Source: Siphonodentalium dalli
Taxonomy: Eukaryota; Mollusca; Scaphopoda; Gadilida; Siphonodentaliidae
NCBI GenBank assembly: GCA_032622095.1
Contig: CP136069.1
Span: forward strand, 43,066,194-43,130,193
Direction of reading: 5' to 3'
Length of the DNA: 64,000 nucleotides
The notes under the pieces were generated by a model. It did not search any database and had not been told where the DNA came from. It was given only the letters and a program-made list of their open reading frames with translations. Shown here piece by piece: positions 42,201 through 47,080 of this stretch. Both the position numbers and the translations under genes were made by a program. Numbering within the stretch: position 1 is the stretch's first letter; each line of letters opens with the position of its first letter.

Positions 42201-45200
42201 GTAATATTACCATACCTTTATCACGTCAATAAAACCTAGTTTCAATTGAGATCGAATTCCACAAACTTAAACTGAGTTTATCGCAAAACTGGGTTTAACT
42301 ACACTAAAACCCAGTTTACTCCCATAAAACCTAGTTTAACTACAGTAAAACCAAGTTTAAATCCTACTTAAACCTAGTTTAAACTGGAGTTAAACCTGGT
42401 CTAGAATAAAACCTAGTCTAAACCAGAGATGCCGATTCGGACCTAAGGATTTCGGCCAATTTGACGACATTTGTGTGGCCCGCTCCAAATATCCCATATA
42501 GACACCCTACCCTCATCCGTGGAGGGTATCATCCTGCTGGGGTGAAAATGGGGTATGGAGCATTTTATTCATTATTCGCAAAAACATGCCTCTGTTGGTC
42601 AATATTACGGCATGTGTAGGTGGCCCGCCCCAAATACCCCATAGAATGGGGTATGGACCGTTATCGAGAACGGTAAGGATTTCGGCCAATATGACGTCAT
42701 TGGTGGGCGGCCCGCCCTCAAATATAGCCATAGAAACACTCCCACCCTTACCGCGGGTGGTTCTACCCGAGCGGGTGAAAATGGGGTCCGGGGTGGAGTG
42801 GGGTGTTTCTATGGGGGCATTTGCGATGTGCCACCCACCGTTCTCGAAAATGGTCCATACCCCATTTCACCCCCTTGGGGTGGTACCTCCGGGTGAGGGT
42901 GTTTCTAGGGGATAGTTGGAGCGGGCTACCCACACTGCTGACGTCAAAGTGACCGAAATCCTTACCGTTCTGGAAAATGGTCCATACCCCATTCACACCT
43001 CCTGGGGTGGTTCCCCCAGCGTTCAGGGGTGGGCTGTTTCTATGGGACATTTGAGCGGGCCATCCATCCATGCCGTCAATTGGCCGAAATCCTTACCAGT
43101 CTCGAAAATGGTTCATATCCCACGTTCACCCCCTCGATGGTACCCCCCCCCCCCGGATGTGAGGGGTGGGGTGTTTCTATGGGTTATTTGGGGCGAGCCA
43201 CCCACCCATACTATCAAATTGGCCGAAATCCTTACAGTTCTCCAAAATAGTCCATACTCCACCCCCTCAGGGTGGCCGTTACCCTCCCCCGGGTGAAGGC
43301 TGGGTGTCTCTGATGGGTATTTGGGCGGCCACCAACCCATGCGTCAAATTGACCGAAAGAGACCTTTTTGTGAATAAGGAATCAGTTTCAAAAGTCATGT
43401 TCGTGTCTAACGTGTCAATCTGATCAGTCCGATCCCGCCATGCTCTCAGCCGCCAAATCGACATCCGAACGAGCGAATTGCAAACAGACATATATAGCAA
43501 GAAATCATCCATCACGTTGGCACATATTTTGTTAGAATTTATCTCATAAGTACCGACATCGCCTCCCCGAATTCCACTAAGACTCTCTTGCATCTACATT
43601 GAGTGACAAACGCCCGCGCATAAACGCCTCCCCCAATTCAAAATAAACACTCCCATATTCACGAAGAAACAACATCAATATTGGGCGAAAAATATCGGCC
43701 GAATAATTAAACCCAAAAAACTAGGTTTTAGTCAAACCTGGGGTAGGGTGGTTTAACTTTGAATTTTTTTTTAAAGTATATTTAAAGGTGTATGTTCGAG
43801 GCGAGACGTATGGTACGTATAAATCATATATACCTAAGCTTATACTGATGATTATATAGCCAATTCACCACAAAAAATTAGTAATATTACCATAACTTTA
43901 TCACGTTAATAAAACCTAGTTTCAACTTAAACTGAGTTTATCACAAACGCTAAAACCCAGTTGTACTCCCATAAACCTGGTTTAACTACTGTAAAACCAA
44001 GTTTAAACCCTACTTAAACCTAGTTTAAACTGGAGTTAAACCTGGTCTAGAATAAAACCGAGTCTAAACCAGAGATGCCGATTCGGACCGTCGGGTCGTA
44101 TATAGACTATACCTGATTTTATGACGTCACAAATTATTAACTAATGCAACGCTGCAGTTTTGAATTTGTGCGAGCACTTATGTCGCACAGTAGATCTGTG
44201 GGCTTAAAGCATTAATGTCGTAATCGGAAAATGTTGTTACTGTGTCTTTCGATTACTGGTATTGCAAATGAGAATTTTGAATTACAATGTAAGTTCACTT
44301 GTAGCGGTAGTAACGGGTAGTTTACCTTTTATTTAGAAAATAAAACAAAATAAATAACGACACCATAGTAACTACAGTCTACACCCATCGGGCGAGTGAA
44401 AAGTGATCGAAATTCGTGATGTGAAATATAATAAGATTAACATCACAAATTTACCGATCTGCTATGCGAAAGTGGGCCTTTAATGTACAACAATTGATAA
44501 GTTATCTACCATTTTCCCTATTTCGGCGGCCATTTTGGCAGCCATTTCGAGCCAAAGTAACAATTTTGGATAAAATGAGTTGGAATATTCATAGGTAATG
44601 ATATGCCTCACTTACATTACACAGTTATGTTCATTTCTTGTTGAAATTTGACTAGAATCCCAATTGTGCTTTTTTGGTGAAGTTTTGCGCCGCATTCTGT
44701 AAAATCAAATTTTTGTGGATCGGAAGGTGCTAGAACCCCAATAATTGTATTTTTCATTGCTCCAATGATCAGTTAATATACAAAATAAAGTCACAGTTCT
44801 CAACCAGTTCCAAACAGCATAAACTGATCTTGAAGATATAAGTGAAAAAACGTCATATTTTGAACTTCCGGTGGCCATTTCAAATGGCGGTCATCTTGGA
44901 TGGGGGGTTTCAATTTTGCTCTATATGAAAGTGTCCTTATTTCTCAACTTCACGAAAATATATACATTTGTAGACATTTTCTAGAGTTTCCCGCTATAAT
45001 ATGCATCAAACTGACTTAGGGCCAAGTCTGAAAAACGGCGGCCATGATGGCGGCCATCTTGTCTGGAGTCTACACGGCCACTTTATTTTTCTTGTTAACA
45101 TTGCTTAAAAGTTGAAGGACATAATTAGGAACAAAATGAGTGGGGTAAAGTTAAGTCCCAGTGGTGCAAGGGTACCCCCATTAGCTCCCGGATTATTTGG

Positions 45201-46516
45201 ACTTGTTATGATTCCCTATGTAGTAAAATTATCAGGTTGTACGCATAGTTGTACATAGGAACATTTGAATGGATTTGCAATTGGTGTTGGACCCTTTGGT
45301 CTAACCTGACGTTTGCGTCGCTGTCACTTTGCATGTGGATGTTGGGCTTCTTCTGTTGACGACAAGACAAATGATGGGCTATGCTAATGCTAATTTTTAA
45401 TAGCTGGGCCGACATCGTACCGGGCCGACTTCTGCTGGGCCGACTTCGTTTTGGGCCGACTTCGTTTTGGGCCGACTACTCCTGAATTCATTGTTGTTAG
45501 CATGAATGATTTTTATCGATGTTCGTACATCGTACTTGATTTTAGAGTTATCGTCCATTTCCGTCCGTTTGAATAAGTGTTTCTGGGCCAAATATTAGTA
45601 CATATCTCGAGAAATAACAAACTTCAAAAATCAATATCTGATCACTCTGAGCTTTGATGGGTGGGTTCCTCGACTCGAATCAAATATTTTTTACCCCTGA
45701 AGCCAAAGAAACAGTAATGTAGGGGTGCTTAATCGGATTTAGTACCTTTAAGCTTAAGTGTAATGCAAATACCATTAAGAGTAATACAAATTCCATTATG
45801 CTTAAGCGTAAATGCATTACGCTTGATCACAATGGAATTAGGCTTAAGTATCAGCATTACGCTCAAGCATAATATAATTATGCTTCAGCATAATGGCATT
45901 ACGCTTAAGCGTAATGGAATAATGCTAAGCATAATATGCCCTTAAGCATAATAGAATTACGATTAAGCGTAAATGCAATACCCTTAAGCGTAAATGCATT
46001 ATGCTTAAGTGTAATACATTATGATTAAGCGTAATTGGATATTAAATGTGAATTTGGCCTCCCATAGGCTTTGCCATAATTGACTCTTGTGGGTGCCGTC
46101 GTTCACTAAAATTATATCATACTTTGCAAAGCCCATGTTGAATTCTTGGATGTTTCAAGTAGTCCAATCACTATTTCTTTTATGTCATTCTGGCATTGTC
46201 CAGAGACAGATTTTGAGAAGAAGTTTCTGAAGTTCTCCATTTCAAACTTGTTTTTGCCAGAGTTGCCCGAGTACAGGAGGCTCCTGGCCATATTTTTAAT
46301 GTCACCCAGGCCATTCATGAGTGACAACAAAACATCCGATGCCTGATCATTGTAATCCAAATGTCCATGCTGAGCAGCATATTCCGAAGACGAACTTGCC
46401 AATTTTTCGCGGTAGTTTTTAATCACATCGTTATAAGTGCTGGTACTAGTTGATACTCCCTCTACAGTGCATCCGATGAGATAAAAAACGAAGAATGTTA
46501 TAGTAGAAGGTTTCAT
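3172..46516 (-). CDS. nrf-6: NRF-6-like membrane acyltransferase gene (6 exons found, 3' end outside window)
   Basis: This is the one host gene I can support. Family members are multi-pass membrane proteins with a secreted Cys-rich NRF domain followed by an acyltransferase-3 domain; nematode NRF-6 acts in drug sensitivity and lipid or yolk transport. The exons, in transcript order, are 46123-46516, 35221-35417, 33051-33153, 26935-27062, 5278-5445 and 3172-3265. Splice phases match at 1/2 (phase 1), 2/3 (phase 0), 26935/5278 (phase 1) and 5278/3172 (phase 1). Between 33051 (phase 1 out) and 27062 (phase 2 in) at least one exon of length 1 mod 3 is missing; I could not find it. The last exon ends in phase 2, so the gene continues left of base 1 with the rest of the acyltransferase helices. 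Every exon found is open and keeps family motifs, so the gene looks functional despite more than 40 kb of transposon-filled introns. Confidence 0.85.
3826..3992. repeat. GATTAC-rich low-complexity repeat
   Basis: Many copies of 'gattac', 'gattacgatta' and 'aattac' are packed into about 165 bp. This is a common form of degenerate animal interspersed repeat. The rest of the intron between 3266 and 4480 shows nothing recognisable. Confidence 0.7.
4485..4895 (-). mobile_element. GAGGTCCCCAGAGGGT-family hairpin modules
   Basis: Two palindromic modules (4495-4587 and about 4800-4892) share gaggtccccaga and its complement. They are separated by sequence matching, in reverse, the spacer of the 33361-34102 array (caaattg...gttgaggtgtcc...catagcagatgaggcc). 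This is an older inverted copy of the same composite unit. Confidence 0.7.
4969..5214. mobile_element. piggyBac-type MITE with TTAA ends, two internal hairpins
   Basis: It is bounded by TTAA at 4969-4972 and 5211-5214 with inverted ends CCCTTTCATGA / TCATGGAAGGG. Inside are two hairpins built on cttatatatgcgag / ctcgcatatataag. TTAA target duplication plus a terminal CCC is typical of piggyBac-mobilised MITEs. Related copies: 9838-10062, 24477-24736, 26021, 26230-26930, 32589-33027 and 34560. Confidence 0.78.
5278..5445 (-). CDS. nrf-6: NRF-6-like gene, exon with R-X10-H acyltransferase motif
   Basis: The acceptor is TTTCTTTCAG next to 5445 and the donor GTAAGC starts at 5277. The exon has 168 bp and enters in phase 1. 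It encodes LLAFSFYTNGARIL, then GVRFISMSWVILGHVYVYGL. In acyltransferase-3 proteins an Arg-X10-His motif is conserved and thought to be catalytic; here R of GVRF and H of ILGH are separated by exactly ten residues. The exon ends in phase 1 (final G), matching AA at the start of the next exon. A TTAA-flanked MITE (4969-5214) lies 63 bp past the donor, and a dispersed repeat begins about 30 bp before the acceptor. Confidence 0.88.
5470..5880. repeat. dispersed repeat 'AAACGCTCTTTATG', copy 1
   Basis: About 400 bp match 8222-8650 in direct orientation (gttgcagaaatattNatatttgttc, gtatattgtcgtcaagacgtac, aaacgctctctattatttcc). A third, inverted fragment is at about 58800-58930, and the motif recurs at 63485-63525. 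It begins about 30 bp before the acceptor of the 5278-5445 exon. Confidence 0.8.
5881..7927. other. intronic, no recognised feature
   Basis: AT-rich intron sequence of the NRF-6-like gene. The short open frames show no family resemblance and no repeat was recognised. Confidence 0.4.
7928..8952. mobile_element. ~1-kb foldback element with ~115-bp inverted ends
   Basis: The left arm (ccactggtcaagtggtcatg ... gtagggcaaactgattccgt at about 7937-8031, continuing to 8055) is matched by the reverse complement of about 8830-8945 (acctgatcaaatggtcatgc ... ttagggcaaactgttgc). Between the arms lies copy 2 of the repeat also found at 5470-5880. No transposase frame is visible, so this looks like a non-autonomous element. 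Confidence 0.7.
9119..9493 (-). pseudogene. piggyBac-like transposase, N-terminal fragment
   Basis: The 124-residue open frame starts MAAKFSKQQVIDML, passes through an acidic serine-rich stretch (SSSEDSDDDYSPP) and ends with LPPFTQMTGPVIPDE, then ATALDYFNLMF and TNNYAKWK. The pattern 'f....Gp..p......a..yF.llf....~~.i...TN.ya' is how the DDE_Tnp_1_7 (PGBD) domain begins. The catalytic Asp residues, which should follow about 100 residues later, are absent because the frame stops, so it is a relic. TTAA-flanked MITEs nearby (9838-10062 and others) may have been mobilised by a relative. Confidence 0.72.
9640..9836. repeat. GCGCTT(A)TGGGG degenerate repeats
   Basis: About four units of 'aacgcg(t/c)...gcgctt.tgggga' are spaced roughly 45-55 bp apart, with local dyads such as gcgctctaaagcgc. 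They lie between the piggyBac fragment and the TTAA of the next MITE and could be subterminal repeats, but that is a guess. Confidence 0.5.
9838..10062. mobile_element. piggyBac-type MITE, reverse copy
   Basis: TTAA at 9838-9841 and 10059-10062. The body matches the 4969-5214 and 24477-24736 copies in reverse (catgcctggagcttcctg ... gctgcaccagcac). The termini are more decayed than in the other copies. Confidence 0.7.
10063..11442. other. intronic, no recognised feature
   Basis: No coding signal or repeat was recognised. The 63-codon minus-strand frame at 10999-11190 has no family resemblance. Confidence 0.4.
11657..11921 (+). pseudogene. LINE endonuclease, N-terminal part
   Basis: The ATG at 11657 starts MVSIMSMNCRGLGDP, the characteristic beginning of L1/Tx1 endonucleases, followed by YGIYCLQDVHF (catalytic-site region 'LQEtH', here with Asp replacing Glu). 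A 1-nt indel near 11805 moves the frame to WGYEVAFSSH...RGVTILINN. The piece ends at TKTDQ where the 11922-14089 element is inserted; the frame resumes at 14090. Confidence 0.82.
11922..14089. mobile_element. 2.17-kb TIR element (GGCCCTGTTTCATGAA) inserted in the LINE
   Basis: The termini are GGCCCTGTTTCATGAA at 11922 and the reverse complement of GGGCCTGTTTCATGAA at 14089 (one mismatch in 16). The target duplication is CAG (11919-11921 and 14090-14092); collapsing it restores the endonuclease frame. Subterminal regions on both sides are dense in cttaagatgg / taagtc / tcataagt motifs. A 3-bp CNG-type duplication is compatible with PIF/Harbinger-like (PHIS) elements, but no transposase is recognisable. 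Short frames at 12100-12367 and 13375-13626 are not convincing. Poly-C runs lie at 12446 and 12780. Confidence 0.82.
14090..15272 (+). pseudogene. LINE endonuclease C-terminal part and linker
   Basis: The frame carries EGNLLIIRAEVENQLMTLVN, the catalytic GDFN (VICGDFNLVLDPDLD) and the terminal TDHSAI block (family: 'SDHs'). A coiled-coil-like charged linker (residues around LEQITNLENITTEKESLEME) follows. It ends in a run of eight A at 15266-15273; seven would keep the frame into the reverse transcriptase, so one inserted A separates the two halves. The frame closes with a stop at 15283. Confidence 0.88.
15273..16676 (+). pseudogene. LINE reverse transcriptase
   Basis: All the core motifs are present: NNKCPGNDGYSEFFKFF, RPISLLNVTYKI, LLLIDFEKAFDSISW, GCRQGDPISPYIFLL and QYADDTSLFL (catalytic YADD), then LGIEF. 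The spacing is that of the L1/Tx1 group. The ATG at 15273 is only where this frame opens after the A-run indel; it is not a true start. Another 1-nt indel near 16600-16650 ends the frame at 16676, and the adjacent frame continues DNNFWKDVVNAW until a stop near 16751. Confidence 0.9.
16969..17622 (+). pseudogene. LINE C-terminal region with zf-RVT-like motif
   Basis: The motif is CTFCKSNTESIIHIFWECPN (C-x2-C...H-x4-C), followed by FWNTV and a short basic tail ending at 17622. It belongs to the same LINE; two or more frame breaks lie between 16676 and 16969. The 3' UTR (17623-18038) contains a C-run at 17860 and ends in an A-rich tail. Confidence 0.85.
18054..18735. other. intronic, no recognised feature
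   Basis: AT-rich intron sequence between the LINE and the 2.8-kb transposon. The short overlapping frames show no recognisable family. Confidence 0.4.
19740..20310. repeat. degenerate ~130-150-bp repeats ('tccgga(g/t)gataac')
   Basis: Units share 'gtttccgg(a/g)tgataactt', 'tatgtgagt.tatgagctc(c/g)aaatacag' and 'ccggagttatgg.cc', at about 19830, 19970 and 20130. GTCCGTC-rich sequence precedes them (19779-19825). This lies inside the 18742-21541 element. Confidence 0.6.
20318..20362. repeat. TTG microsatellite
   Basis: About 14 nearly uninterrupted ttg units. Confidence 0.9.
20494..20991 (+). pseudogene. transposon-encoded protein fragment, family not named
   Basis: The frame is open from 20494 (after a TGA at 20491) and has no clear ATG near its start, so it may be a 3' exon or a remnant. 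The readable part includes DPEIFLLCSVSSDDIRN, TKHFGIIPKTLPCD, and a C-terminal block DIVDFLTEHDRLEEWQCFMR ... FTLNNIAFQLFIDFCMDIRF. From memory, the block '..F...l...~fpldNIa~.LF~DvvrfYs' occurs in many unannotated proteins of bivalves and other molluscs; that memory is not verified. The frame stops right after it, so downstream domains are missing. The surrounding inverted-repeat element suggests transposon origin. Confidence 0.55.
21615..24430. repeat. interspersed repeat with ~145-bp degenerate tandem units
   Basis: The stretch opens with 'actagcagggttacccggcg', a start seen in a widespread invertebrate repeat class (recalled, not searched). From about 22660 to 24350 it consists of units carrying 'aaaccacac.attagactcct', 'atcatggggatga' and 'ggtggaaatcggcgac'. 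The last motif recurs at about 23229, 23362, 23508, 23654, 23803, 23937, 24082 and 24223, a period of 133-149 bp. GACA runs occur near 23035-23065 and 24382-24404, the second near the end. Small frames inside are not genes. Confidence 0.7.
24477..24736. mobile_element. piggyBac-type MITE, best copy
   Basis: TTAA at 24477-24480 and 24733-24736 with ends CCCATTCATGAC / GTCATGAAAGGG. Two internal hairpins are built on ttatatatgcgag / cgcatatataag, plus the block ggttttcgcaaaacattaag. Confidence 0.8.
24770..25870. repeat. ~170-bp degenerate tandem repeats
   Basis: 'tagtgaacatccataccaaa' recurs at about 25335, 25508, 25672 and 25842 (spacing 164-173 bp), with 'ggtggagatatctg' and 'gaataactctagaacggaaaa' between. 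The earlier part (24770-25000) carries a related 'gacctgtatttt..gctagt' unit. Similar sequence reappears at 27340-27840 and 34250-34480. Confidence 0.65.
25895..26930. repeat. piggyBac-MITE fragments and a 281-bp tandem duplication
   Basis: A half MITE ends in TTAA at 26021-26024. A reverse fragment runs from 26232 to 26390. The segment from about 26307 to 26608, containing a MITE half and 'accggtaaaatacacaag', is duplicated at 26589-26890 (accggt at 26461 and 26742, period 281). The second copy ends about 10 bp from the donor of exon 26935-27062. Confidence 0.75.
26935..27062 (-). CDS. nrf-6: NRF-6-like gene, exon with first transmembrane helix
   Basis: The acceptor is ATATTTTCCAG next to 27062 and the donor GTATGTG starts at 26934. 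The exon has 128 bp. Its first base closes a split codon, and the frame reads CVMSVLGFVIAIGTLLDIYL, a typical membrane helix ending in the family's 'gT.yD' pattern. The hydrophilic segment RLQSPYTREEQLIKT follows. The exon ends in phase 1 (a single G), which fits the GA start of the 5445 exon. A hairpin MITE fragment lies about 10 bp beyond its donor. Confidence 0.82.
27063..28180. other. intronic; hairpin MITE at 27476-27580
   Basis: The palindromic module aatgaggtccccaga ... tctggggacctcatt (GAGGTCCCCAGAGGGT family) spans 27480-27566. It is preceded by a fragment of the cacatatataagag MITE (27410-27460) and followed by 'ttcattccattcag'-type repeats. The missing NRF-6-like exon should lie somewhere between here and 33050. 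Confidence 0.55.
28200..28310. repeat. TTGGCAAA-rich dyad cluster
   Basis: Multiple copies of ttggcaaa / ttgccaa in both orientations lie within about 100 bp. Confidence 0.55.
28970..29445. repeat. ~33-bp minisatellite ('gatgaaaccttggtaaacct')
   Basis: Degenerate units of 'agtttggatgaaaccttggtaaacctt' repeat through 29110-29300. Inverted or rearranged copies (catccaaggttgtccaagc) are on both sides. Confidence 0.65.
29446..30415. other. intronic, no recognised feature
   Basis: No exon was recognised. A short frame containing 'YIDDI' (29525-29710) lacks any other reverse-transcriptase motif. Confidence 0.4.
30416..31548. repeat. 67-bp satellite, 17 tandem copies
   Basis: The unit carries acatacccggtatatcaatg, ttcatcattcagtcggaaat and ctaacattcactgattattg. 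'CCCGGT' occurs 17 times. Most units are 67 bp; some lack 'tat' and are 64 bp. Divergence between units is low. A subset has 'cagtggg' instead of 'cagtcgg' in the right half (from about 31050), so the array has two homogenised blocks. Confidence 0.95.
31549..32588. other. intronic, no recognised feature
   Basis: Two positions have good splice-like signals on the minus strand (near 31790 and 32060), but the implied exons do not fit the required phases. Confidence 0.4.
32589..33027. mobile_element. piggyBac-type MITE with perfect 14-bp ends
   Basis: TTAA at 32589-32592 and 33024-33027. The inverted ends CCCTTTACCCAACA / TGTTGGGTAAAGGG match perfectly. Inside are two perfect hairpins (cattctcttatatatgcgag ... 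ctcgcatatataagagaatg) separated by a T-rich spacer. The termini differ from the CCCTTTCATGA subfamily while the hairpin modules are the same. It ends 24 bp from the donor of exon 33051-33153. Confidence 0.85.
33051..33153 (-). CDS. nrf-6: NRF-6-like gene, exon 3 (end of NRF domain, CVPNSC)
   Basis: The acceptor is TTTTATTTTTCAG next to 33153 and the donor GTAAGTG starts at 33050. The exon has 103 bp, phase 0 in and phase 1 out. It encodes SEVHGLTAGGLTVTVGVCVP followed by NSCSSVDVSGLFNI. The pair C-V-P-N-S-C is the hallmark near the end of the NRF domain ('vCvPssCs..dv'). A TTAA-flanked MITE ends only 24 bp beyond the donor. Confidence 0.85.
33361..34102. mobile_element. tandem array of two-hairpin MITE units (period ~310 bp)
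   Basis: Hairpin 1 (aatgaggtccccagagggtg ... caccctctggggacctcatt) occurs at 33379-33470, 33693-33781 and 33999-34088. Hairpin 2 (gttcccaaatggtgaatatt ... cccattgggaacctc) occurs at about 33514-33572 and 33822-33870. The whole array is bounded by gtgtgcctgtcatttgcaga and its inverted counterpart tctgcaaatgacagggacac (34083-34102). Confidence 0.8.
34250..34660. repeat. degenerate repeat and truncated MITE
   Basis: 34250-34480 resembles the 170-bp repeats of 25.3-25.8 kb ('gataactttagaattgaacg'). 34558-34652 is the left half of a CCCTTTCATGA MITE that breaks off inside the first hairpin. Confidence 0.55.
34861..35046 (+). pseudogene. C-terminal tail of a second non-LTR reverse transcriptase ORF
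   Basis: The frame reads YLIPHSNYDYHKFSFFPLTI, then REWNAIPTEIV, and stops at 35044-35046. 'y...SFFPrTi.eWN.lp' is the well-known terminal motif of CR1/L2/RTE-like LINE proteins. Only this tail is present; the upstream reverse transcriptase is gone or unrecognisable. It lies in the intron between exons 2 and 3 of the host gene, in antisense. Confidence 0.65.
35221..35417 (-). CDS. nrf-6: NRF-6-like gene, exon 2 (NRF domain)
   Basis: The acceptor is TACATTTCAG just right of 35417 and the donor GTAAGT starts at 35220. The exon has 197 bp: two bases complete Met from exon 1, then 65 codons, ending in phase 0. Its translation carries the NRF-domain features GILLGKLHFVGSYDECVNIS and a later FSGQYC, giving two of the conserved cysteines, and three NxS/T sites (NIS, NDT, NLT), as expected for an extracellular domain. 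The frame continues from both neighbouring exons. Confidence 0.88.
35418..37670. other. first part of intron 1, scattered repeats
   Basis: Three short units of 'aagctggct(a/c)..aatgtgac' lie at 35615-35700. 36455-36660 ('aggttggaaaatttccaa ... aaaagtaggaaaatat') has a diverged second copy at 40225-40500, inside the nested element. An ATCT microsatellite lies at 37660-37678. No exon was recognised. Confidence 0.5.
37673..37708. repeat. direct repeat flanking the nested element (left copy)
   Basis: 'tctgattttatgacgt' followed by 'accaattattaacgaa' recurs, slightly diverged, at 44112-44146 just outside the other end of the 37727-44089 element. It is too long and too far from the termini to be a normal target duplication. 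Confidence 0.7.
39496..40926. mobile_element. TA-flanked TIR element C, 1.43 kb
   Basis: The ends are ACCCTTGGAACAAACGTCGC (39496) and the reverse complement at 40926; similarity continues through 'actaccgacgaatctaattc'. TA lies on both outer sides (39494-39495 and 40927-40928), in the array motif 'accaccc..tgggtaaaatgg'. A TA duplication suggests a Tc1/mariner- or ISL2EU-like origin; no transposase is visible. Extra copies of 'acaaacgtcgca' at 39580 and 40845 show further internal insertions. Confidence 0.85.
40586..40761. mobile_element. 176-bp palindromic MITE inside element C
   Basis: TTTGAAACAAACGTCGCA at 40586 is matched by the reverse complement ending 40761, with 'cgtcgactcgaatt / aattcgagtcgacg' further in. 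It is a short relative of the 'AAACGTCGCA' ends of element C, nested in it. Confidence 0.75.
44112..44146. repeat. direct repeat flanking the nested element (right copy)
   Basis: 'cctgattttatgacgt' then 'cacaaattattaactaa'; see the left copy at 37673-37708. Confidence 0.7.
44540..45075. repeat. diverged 'ggcggccatnttgg' repeats
   Basis: Modules such as cggcggccattttggcagcc, 'ggtggccatttcaaatggcg' and 'ggcggccatcttgtctgg' recur at about 44526, 44871 and 45035. They match in inverted orientation the ~180-bp repeats at 270-680. Confidence 0.6.
45400..45478. repeat. GGGCCGACTTCG short tandem repeat
   Basis: Five copies of 'gggccgact(t/a)cg(t/c)' within 80 bp, with variable spacing. Confidence 0.7.
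45745..46036. repeat. array of palindromic ATTACGCTTAAGCGTAAT units
   Basis: About 14 copies of a (t)gcttaagcgtaat / attacgcttaagc motif occur every ~20 bp in 290 bp. Each unit is itself a dyad centred on CTTAAG. The array lies within intron 1, ending 86 bp from the exon 1 donor of the NRF-6-like gene. Confidence 0.85.
46123..46516 (-). CDS. nrf-6: NRF-6-like gene, exon 1 (signal peptide, start of NRF domain)
   Basis: The exon starts at the ATG at 46516-46514 and gives 131 codons plus one base. Residues 1 to about 20 are a hydrophobic signal peptide (STITFFVFYLIGC). Residues 104-131 hold the beginning of the NRF domain: SGQC with Cys108, then DI and a C-terminal NSTWALQ with a possible N-glycosylation site at Asn125. 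The family usually reads 'WAL.M.D' here. The open frame runs a few codons past the exon, but a GTATGA donor follows CAAA at 46122. Splicing there (phase 1) and joining to the TG at 35417 creates the expected Met of WALQ-M-LDS. No TATA box or clear promoter was recognised upstream. Confidence 0.85.
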
Positions 46517-46895
46517 CTTGTCACTGACAATTAAAATTGTCCATTATAACGAACACTGTTTGGCAGAAACTGTGATGGTTGGTGTGTCATTAATCTCTAC
46601 TTTGTATAGATACAAGTTCTCTTGTACCCAGATAACAGGTTTCGTGTGCCTTGGTACAATTTATACATGTGACAGAAATTGGTGCACCGTGCGTACGCCT
46701 GTACTCGACAGCTCGCGGATTAAGGAGATCATGCAACGAATCTCTACGCTGTGCTAACACCCATTAGCCAGAGTAGAGATCCGTGAAATGATCTACGTTT
46801 TGGATATCTATCATCTCAACGAGTGTCTTCATAATTAAGAAGGGTGGCGTGCGTCTTATTTTGGGAGTTATTTACTCAATTTACTCTATTTTATA
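46517..46895. other. upstream flank of the NRF-6-like gene
   Basis: This is the 5' side of the minus-strand start codon. No TATA box, start-site motif or 5' UTR intron could be recognised. Confidence 0.35.
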
Positions 46896-47080
46896 CTCAA
46901 CATAATATCTGCAACAAATGAATGAATGTGAGCCATGGATTAATGCAAAATACACTCATGTGTTATATCAACAATGAAAACAACATGGTAATTACACTGA
47001 AAATGGAGTTATGACTGGAGTGTACTTTGCACTAATCCATGGTTCACATTCATTCATTTGTTGCATACATTCTGTTGAGC
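46896..47080. mobile_element. 185-bp foldback MITE
   Basis: Left arm 'caacaaatgaatgaatgtga ... ccatggattaatgcaaaata' (46911-46955), right arm its near-perfect inverse (47018-47068), continuing outward as 'ctcaacataatatctg / cattctgttgag'. The arms are about 60 bp. Confidence 0.8.

Larger units (their letters stand above)
38572..42443. mobile_element. GGTCCG-TIR element B (inner), 3.87 kb
   Basis: It has the same ends and subterminal blocks as element A and the same orientation, inserted at 'gttcgagaac | taaggatttcgg' of A's repeat array. It contains element C (39496-40926), and its right part includes a decayed copy of the short frame seen at 49629 (stop TAG at about 41823). No clear target duplication: the left flank has 'agaga' where the reference has 'gg'. 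Confidence 0.82.
37727..44089. mobile_element. GGTCCG-TIR element A (outer), 6.36 kb
   Basis: The left end GGTCCGAATCGGCATCTC (37727) and right end GAGATGCCGATTCGGACC (44089) are perfect inverses. Subterminal blocks of 'ctagtttaaact' / 'aaaccnagttta' follow at both ends, then a GC-rich array of ~125-150-bp units. The copy at 49125-51503 (opposite orientation) serves as an undisturbed reference: element A matches it on both sides of 38572-42443, which is therefore an insertion. Bases next to the termini (att / gtc) do not form a duplication. Confidence 0.85.

Noticed and set aside
38027-43593. Many Pro/Gly/Trp-rich open frames up to 150 codons on both strands, and similar ones at 49870-50816 (up to 202 codons)
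   Set aside because: They lie in the GC-rich tandem array of the GGTCCG elements and overlap one another in several frames and strands. The repeated peptide is just the translated repeat unit.
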